Notes under the pieces: model-generated
What the model was told of the DNA's origin: nothing
The model's input: the letters and a program-made list of their open reading frames with translations, nothing else
Databases searched by the model: none
In this document: one piece after another, positions 5,946-8,518 of the stretch
Numbering within the stretch: the first letter of the stretch is position 1
How the letters are laid out: the number at the start of each line of letters is the position of its first letter
Made by a program: the position numbers and the translations under genes
Assembly: GCA_964601325.1 (NCBI GenBank)
Contig: CAZRNA010000070.1
Coordinates: forward strand, 1 to 8,518
Origin: CAVPLU01 sp964601325
Lineage (GTDB): Archaea; Thermoproteota; Bathyarchaeia; 40CM-2-53-6
DNA length: 8,518 nt
Direction: 5' to 3'

Positions 5946-7403
5946 TCATTGTTCCACACGCGACTGCGGAGACCTCTCACAATACTGAGTGACGATGAAG
6001 TGGAACAAATCCACTCAGCGACCCTCGAAGTCCTAGAGAAAGTCGGGGTCAGATTCGAAGATGAGGCGATCCTGAGACTGCTTGACGACCAAGGTGCACA
6101 TACAGATCCTAAGACGCATTTGGTGAAGATTCCCCCATCATTAGTTGAGGAAGCCATCAAGAAGTGTCCGAAGAAAGTCAAGCTCTGCGGTAGGACCAAG
6201 AATCACGATTTGACGCTCGGCGATGGAAAAGTCTACTTCACAGCAGGCGCCAACGCGCTCCATCTACTTGACATGGAGACTGGGATACGTCGAGTTCCCA
6301 CCTCAGAGGATTGCGCGCAACTCAGTCGCGTCTTTGACGCTCTGAATCATGTGCATGCAATCTTGCCCGCGGTGATCCCGCAAGATGTTCCCCAGAGCAT
6401 CTCGGATAGAGTGAAGTGTAAGATATCGTATGAGAACTGTGAGAAACACTACCTCACTGACGTTTATGGAAGAGAAAGCTGTAGAGATCTCATAAGAATG
6501 GCTGAGGCAGTTTCGGGTGGACCGGAAGAGCTCAGAAGAAGACCAATAATCTCCATCAACCCAAGCATCACAAGCCCGCTAACGTGGGGGAGAGACTCAA
6601 CCGAACCGTTATTCGAAGCGGCCCACCATGGAGTCCCGGTGATCTTGGACTGCATGCCAAACGCTGGGGCAACCTCCCCCATAACACTAGCTGGCTCCGT
6701 TGTCCAGCAGAATGCTGAAAGCCTGAGTTTCGTTACGCTCGCTCAGCTGACAAACCCTGGAACGCCTACCATCCCATACACTTCGCCGGGAATCACCAAC
6801 ATGAGAACCGGCGGAGTCATCTACGGTGCTGTGGAAGTAGCGATTCAATGCGCAGCCATGTCGCAGATCTACTCGCATTATCAGATCCCATACATAGCCA
6901 CAGTCGGGCTCACAGATTCCAAAATGCACGATGAACAGACCGCCTACGAGAGATCCGTATCTGTCTTGATGACCGCCCTAGCCGGCCCCAGCATGATTAG
7001 CACCCAAGCGGGGGCCTTGAACTCCCTGACCGACACCAGCTTCGAACAGACACTGATTGACGATGAAATCCTGGGAATGGTTTCTCGCGCATTGTCTGGC
7101 ATGAGAGTTGACCCAGAGACTTTGGCTGTTGACGTTATCGCCAAGGTCGGGCCGGGACACCATTTCCTCGCTCAGAAACACACGAATGACATGTTTCTCA
7201 AGGAACATTACCTTCCCGGACTAGCGGATAGGGAGAGCAGGAACAAATGGGAGAAGGATGGCTCAAACGACGTAGTGAAGAGAGCGAAGGAGAGAGCTAA
7301 GGAGATTCTTAGAACTCATCAGCCAACGCCTTTGTCAGATAACGTGCGAAAGAAGCTCGATTCCATAGTAGAGGAAGCGAAAAGGAAGAAACAGTCGGAC
7401 TAG
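5940..7403 (+). CDS. MttB-superfamily corrinoid methyltransferase (non-pyrrolysine)
   Basis: This 487-residue protein belongs to the trimethylamine methyltransferase (MttB/COG5598) superfamily. These TIM-barrel enzymes move a methyl group from a methylated amine, such as a quaternary ammonium, to the cobalt of a partner corrinoid protein. Family landmarks are the N-terminal SDDEVEQIHSATLEVLEKVG region (residues 17-36), RRVPTSEDC (118-125), INPSITSPLTW (206-216), the GVPVILDCMPNAGATSPITL segment (231-250) and YIATVGLTDSKMHDEQTAYE (318-337). The last is roughly where MttB carries pyrrolysine. There is no in-frame TAG within the gene, so this is an MtgB-like non-Pyl member; known relatives act on glycine betaine, proline betaine or carnitine, but the substrate here is unknown. 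An in-frame stop at 5910-5912 makes GTG 5940 the first usable start; TTG 5949 is the next alternative. The charged, helical C-terminus looks complete. No corrinoid protein, MtbA-like partner or RamA-like activator is in the window. Confidence 0.92.
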   Translation: MVSLFHTRLRRPLTILSDDEVEQIHSATLEVLEKVGVRFEDEAILRLLDDQGAHTDPKTHLVKIPPSLVEEAIKKCPKKVKLCGRTKNHDLTLGDGKVYFTAGANALHLLDMETGIRRVPTSEDCAQLSRVFDALNHVHAILPAVIPQDVPQSISDRVKCKISYENCEKHYLTDVYGRESCRDLIRMAEAVSGGPEELRRRPIISINPSITSPLTWGRDSTEPLFEAAHHGVPVILDCMPNAGATSPITLAGSVVQQNAESLSFVTLAQLTNPGTPTIPYTSPGITNMRTGGVIYGAVEVAIQCAAMSQIYSHYQIPYIATVGLTDSKMHDEQTAYERSVSVLMTALAGPSMISTQAGALNSLTDTSFEQTLIDDEILGMVSRALSGMRVDPETLAVDVIAKVGPGHHFLAQKHTNDMFLKEHYLPGLADRESRNKWEKDGSNDVVKRAKERAKEILRTHQPTPLSDNVRKKLDSIVEEAKRKKQSD

Positions 7404-7514
7404 ACTCGAAGCCAGAGGTCATTCTCCTAGGTGACGAGGATAGGCCGGGCTCTGAACACATAATCGAGCGATTCCCATAGCAGTGGGCAGACTAACGTAA
7501 GACGATTGAGTGAG

Positions 7515-7519
7515 AAAAA
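7515..7519 (-). terminator. T-run terminator candidate for the permease gene
   Basis: On the minus strand the sequence runs CCCTTTTTCTC about 35 bases after the permease stop. Archaeal RNA polymerase often stops at such T-runs without a hairpin. The run is only five T long. No comparable run follows the plus-strand methyltransferase gene in this 150 bp convergent gap. Confidence 0.3.
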
Positions 7520-7553
7520 GGGAGGTAGGTCCCGACGGGCGATTAGGCTCTGT

Positions 7554-8518
7554 TTATTCCGGCGGGATCTGCTTGAAGGCATACGACAGGTCGATGCCTT
7601 CTTTCGAACGGTAGGCTTTGGCTGCGTAGTACAGAATTATGCCGAGTATGTATGTCGCTACGATCACTCCAGTTCCGATAAGAGAGCCCATGCTGATGCC
7701 GACGACCGGGGAGTTGAACAGGAAGTAGAAGACGATGAGTAGTGCAATGGTTCCGAAGAAGCCTGCGATGGTCATGTAGGGTAATCCGCCAATCTTCTTG
7801 TTTGCTGGTGATGGGAATGTCTTGAAGAGGTCTTTCTTGATGTATGGGAAGACCATGGAAGTGAGCATGACGATCAGGTATATTGACGTCCACGCTACGA
7901 TTGAGTTGACGTAAACGCCCAAGAATGCGTAGGCGGATCCGACCAAGAAGAAGATTGAGCCGAGACTCGCTAGGATATTCGCTTTGACTGGTGTGTGGAA
8001 GCGCTCGCTAACATCTGCCAGACTAGTTGGGATCACACGGTCGAATGCAAGTGAGAAGATCAGCCTTGAAGCTACGAAAGCTTCCATCACCATTAGCAGC
8101 AGTTCCCACGAAAGCGCTGAGATTGTCATGAAGATGTTCAGTGCTAGATTCGGGAACATTATTCCGAAGAATAGGTTAGTGAACGGAGGTGCTGGTAGCG
8201 GATAGCCGGCTGCTCCTGAGAATCCGTAGAATGCTGTTGCTTGCACGAAGTCAAATCCGAAGACACCGTATGTCACGCGTCCCATCAAGTAAGTGGAGAC
8301 ACAGATCAAGACGACGCCGAGTGCTAGGGATAGCGGTATCTGGCCTTGAGGACGTTTGGTCTCTCCGGCGGCGTATACCGAGCTCTGTGGAAATGCAAGC
8401 GTCGCGTAAACTATGGGCAGAGCTGCAATTGATGCACCTATGCTGAAGGGTGCGACAACTGCACCAGCCTTGACTGCGTTTTCGATAATTCCTGTATAGG
8501 AAGTTCCGAACTGAGCAC
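7554..8518 (-). CDS. APC-superfamily amino acid permease, C-terminal part
   Basis: The minus-strand frame is open from its TAA stop to the window edge, giving 320 residues; the N-terminus lies beyond 8518. It is a membrane protein of the amino acid-polyamine-organocation superfamily. About seven hydrophobic spans are visible (fragment residues roughly 22-42, 60-85, 122-150, 178-200, 204-225, 246-267 and 272-298). The family motif between spans, AAGETKRPQGQIPLSLAL (49-66), matches the usual E-x-K-x-P-x-x-x-I-P pattern. The segment ASRLIFSLAFDRVIPTSLAD (149-168), followed by RFHTPVKANI (172-181), is the conserved loop preceding the next helix. A short charged tail closes the protein. TTG or ATG codons inside the fragment are not credible starts because the family motif lies upstream. 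The substrate (amino acid, polyamine or other amine) cannot be told. It converges on the methyltransferase gene, so co-transcription is excluded. Confidence 0.88.
   Translation of the reverse strand, partial: AQFGTSYTGIIENAVKAGAVVAPFSIGASIAALPIVYATLAFPQSSVYAAGETKRPQGQIPLSLALGVVLICVSTYLMGRVTYGVFGFDFVQATAFYGFSGAAGYPLPAPPFTNLFFGIMFPNLALNIFMTISALSWELLLMVMEAFVASRLIFSLAFDRVIPTSLADVSERFHTPVKANILASLGSIFFLVGSAYAFLGVYVNSIVAWTSIYLIVMLTSMVFPYIKKDLFKTFPSPANKKIGGLPYMTIAGFFGTIALLIVFYFLFNSPVVGISMGSLIGTGVIVATYILGIILYYAAKAYRSKEGIDLSYAFKQIPPE

Noticed and set aside
7401..7430. TAG stop of the MttB-like gene as a possible pyrrolysine codon with readthrough
   Set aside because: The TAG comes after a complete, charged C-terminus, another in-frame TAG follows nine codons later (7428-7430), and the pyrrolysine position in MttB is internal, near residue 330.
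7474..7487. CCCA/TGGG mini-hairpin downstream of the methyltransferase gene
   Set aside because: A four-pair stem with no T-run is expected by chance and gives no support for termination.

Overview
This window looks like a piece of an anaerobic archaeal chromosome, probably from the Nitrososphaerota/Bathyarchaeia side of the archaea. This placement comes from gene content and promoter style, not from a marker gene. The evidence is a small protein resembling the archaeal DUF6659 family, an archaeal TATA box placed exactly where it would drive that gene, GTG starts on several genes, Shine-Dalgarno-like GGTG/GGAG sites, and an oxygen-sensitive enzyme set: radical dehydratase-type Fe-S subunits plus a corrinoid-dependent methyltransferase. 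There are no rRNA or tRNA genes, insertion sequences, CRISPR arrays or phage genes.

Layout, left to right. (1) Minus strand, 34-396: a short DUF6659-like protein; its longest open frame starts at 507, but a TATA box at 431-440 argues for the downstream ATG. (2) Minus strand, 652-2400: a complete AMP-forming acyl-CoA ligase. (3) 2401-2577: a divergent intergenic region with a repeated GGTCTGAT motif. (4) Plus strand, 2578-5856: a tight three-gene operon with 1 bp and 14 bp gaps. It encodes two different HGD-D (2-hydroxyacyl-CoA dehydratase / benzoyl-CoA reductase family) subunits, followed by their ATP-driven [4Fe-4S] activator. (5) 5857-5939: an 83 bp gap with repeated CCACG/CGTGG inverted elements, one overlapping the next start codon. 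(6) Plus strand, 5940-7403: an MttB-superfamily methyltransferase that reads through without an internal TAG, so it is a non-pyrrolysine member. (7) 7404-7553: a convergent gap with a T-run terminator candidate on the minus strand. (8) Minus strand, 7554 to the window end: the C-terminal 320 residues of an APC-family amino acid/amine permease, cut by the window edge.

How the genes may work together (inference). The permease could import an amino acid or amine, the ligase could make a CoA thioester, and the dehydratase pair, primed by single-electron transfer from the activator, could remove water (or reduce an aromatic ring) on that thioester. The MttB-like protein would demethylate a quaternary amine or other methylated compound into a corrinoid protein not present here. 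One activator of HgdC size, rather than two unequal ATPase subunits, favours a dehydratase over a class I benzoyl-CoA reductase. The substrate cannot be read from the sequence. The less ordinary points are the placement of the low-potential activator system directly before a corrinoid methyltransferase gene, and the inverted repeats at that gene's start.
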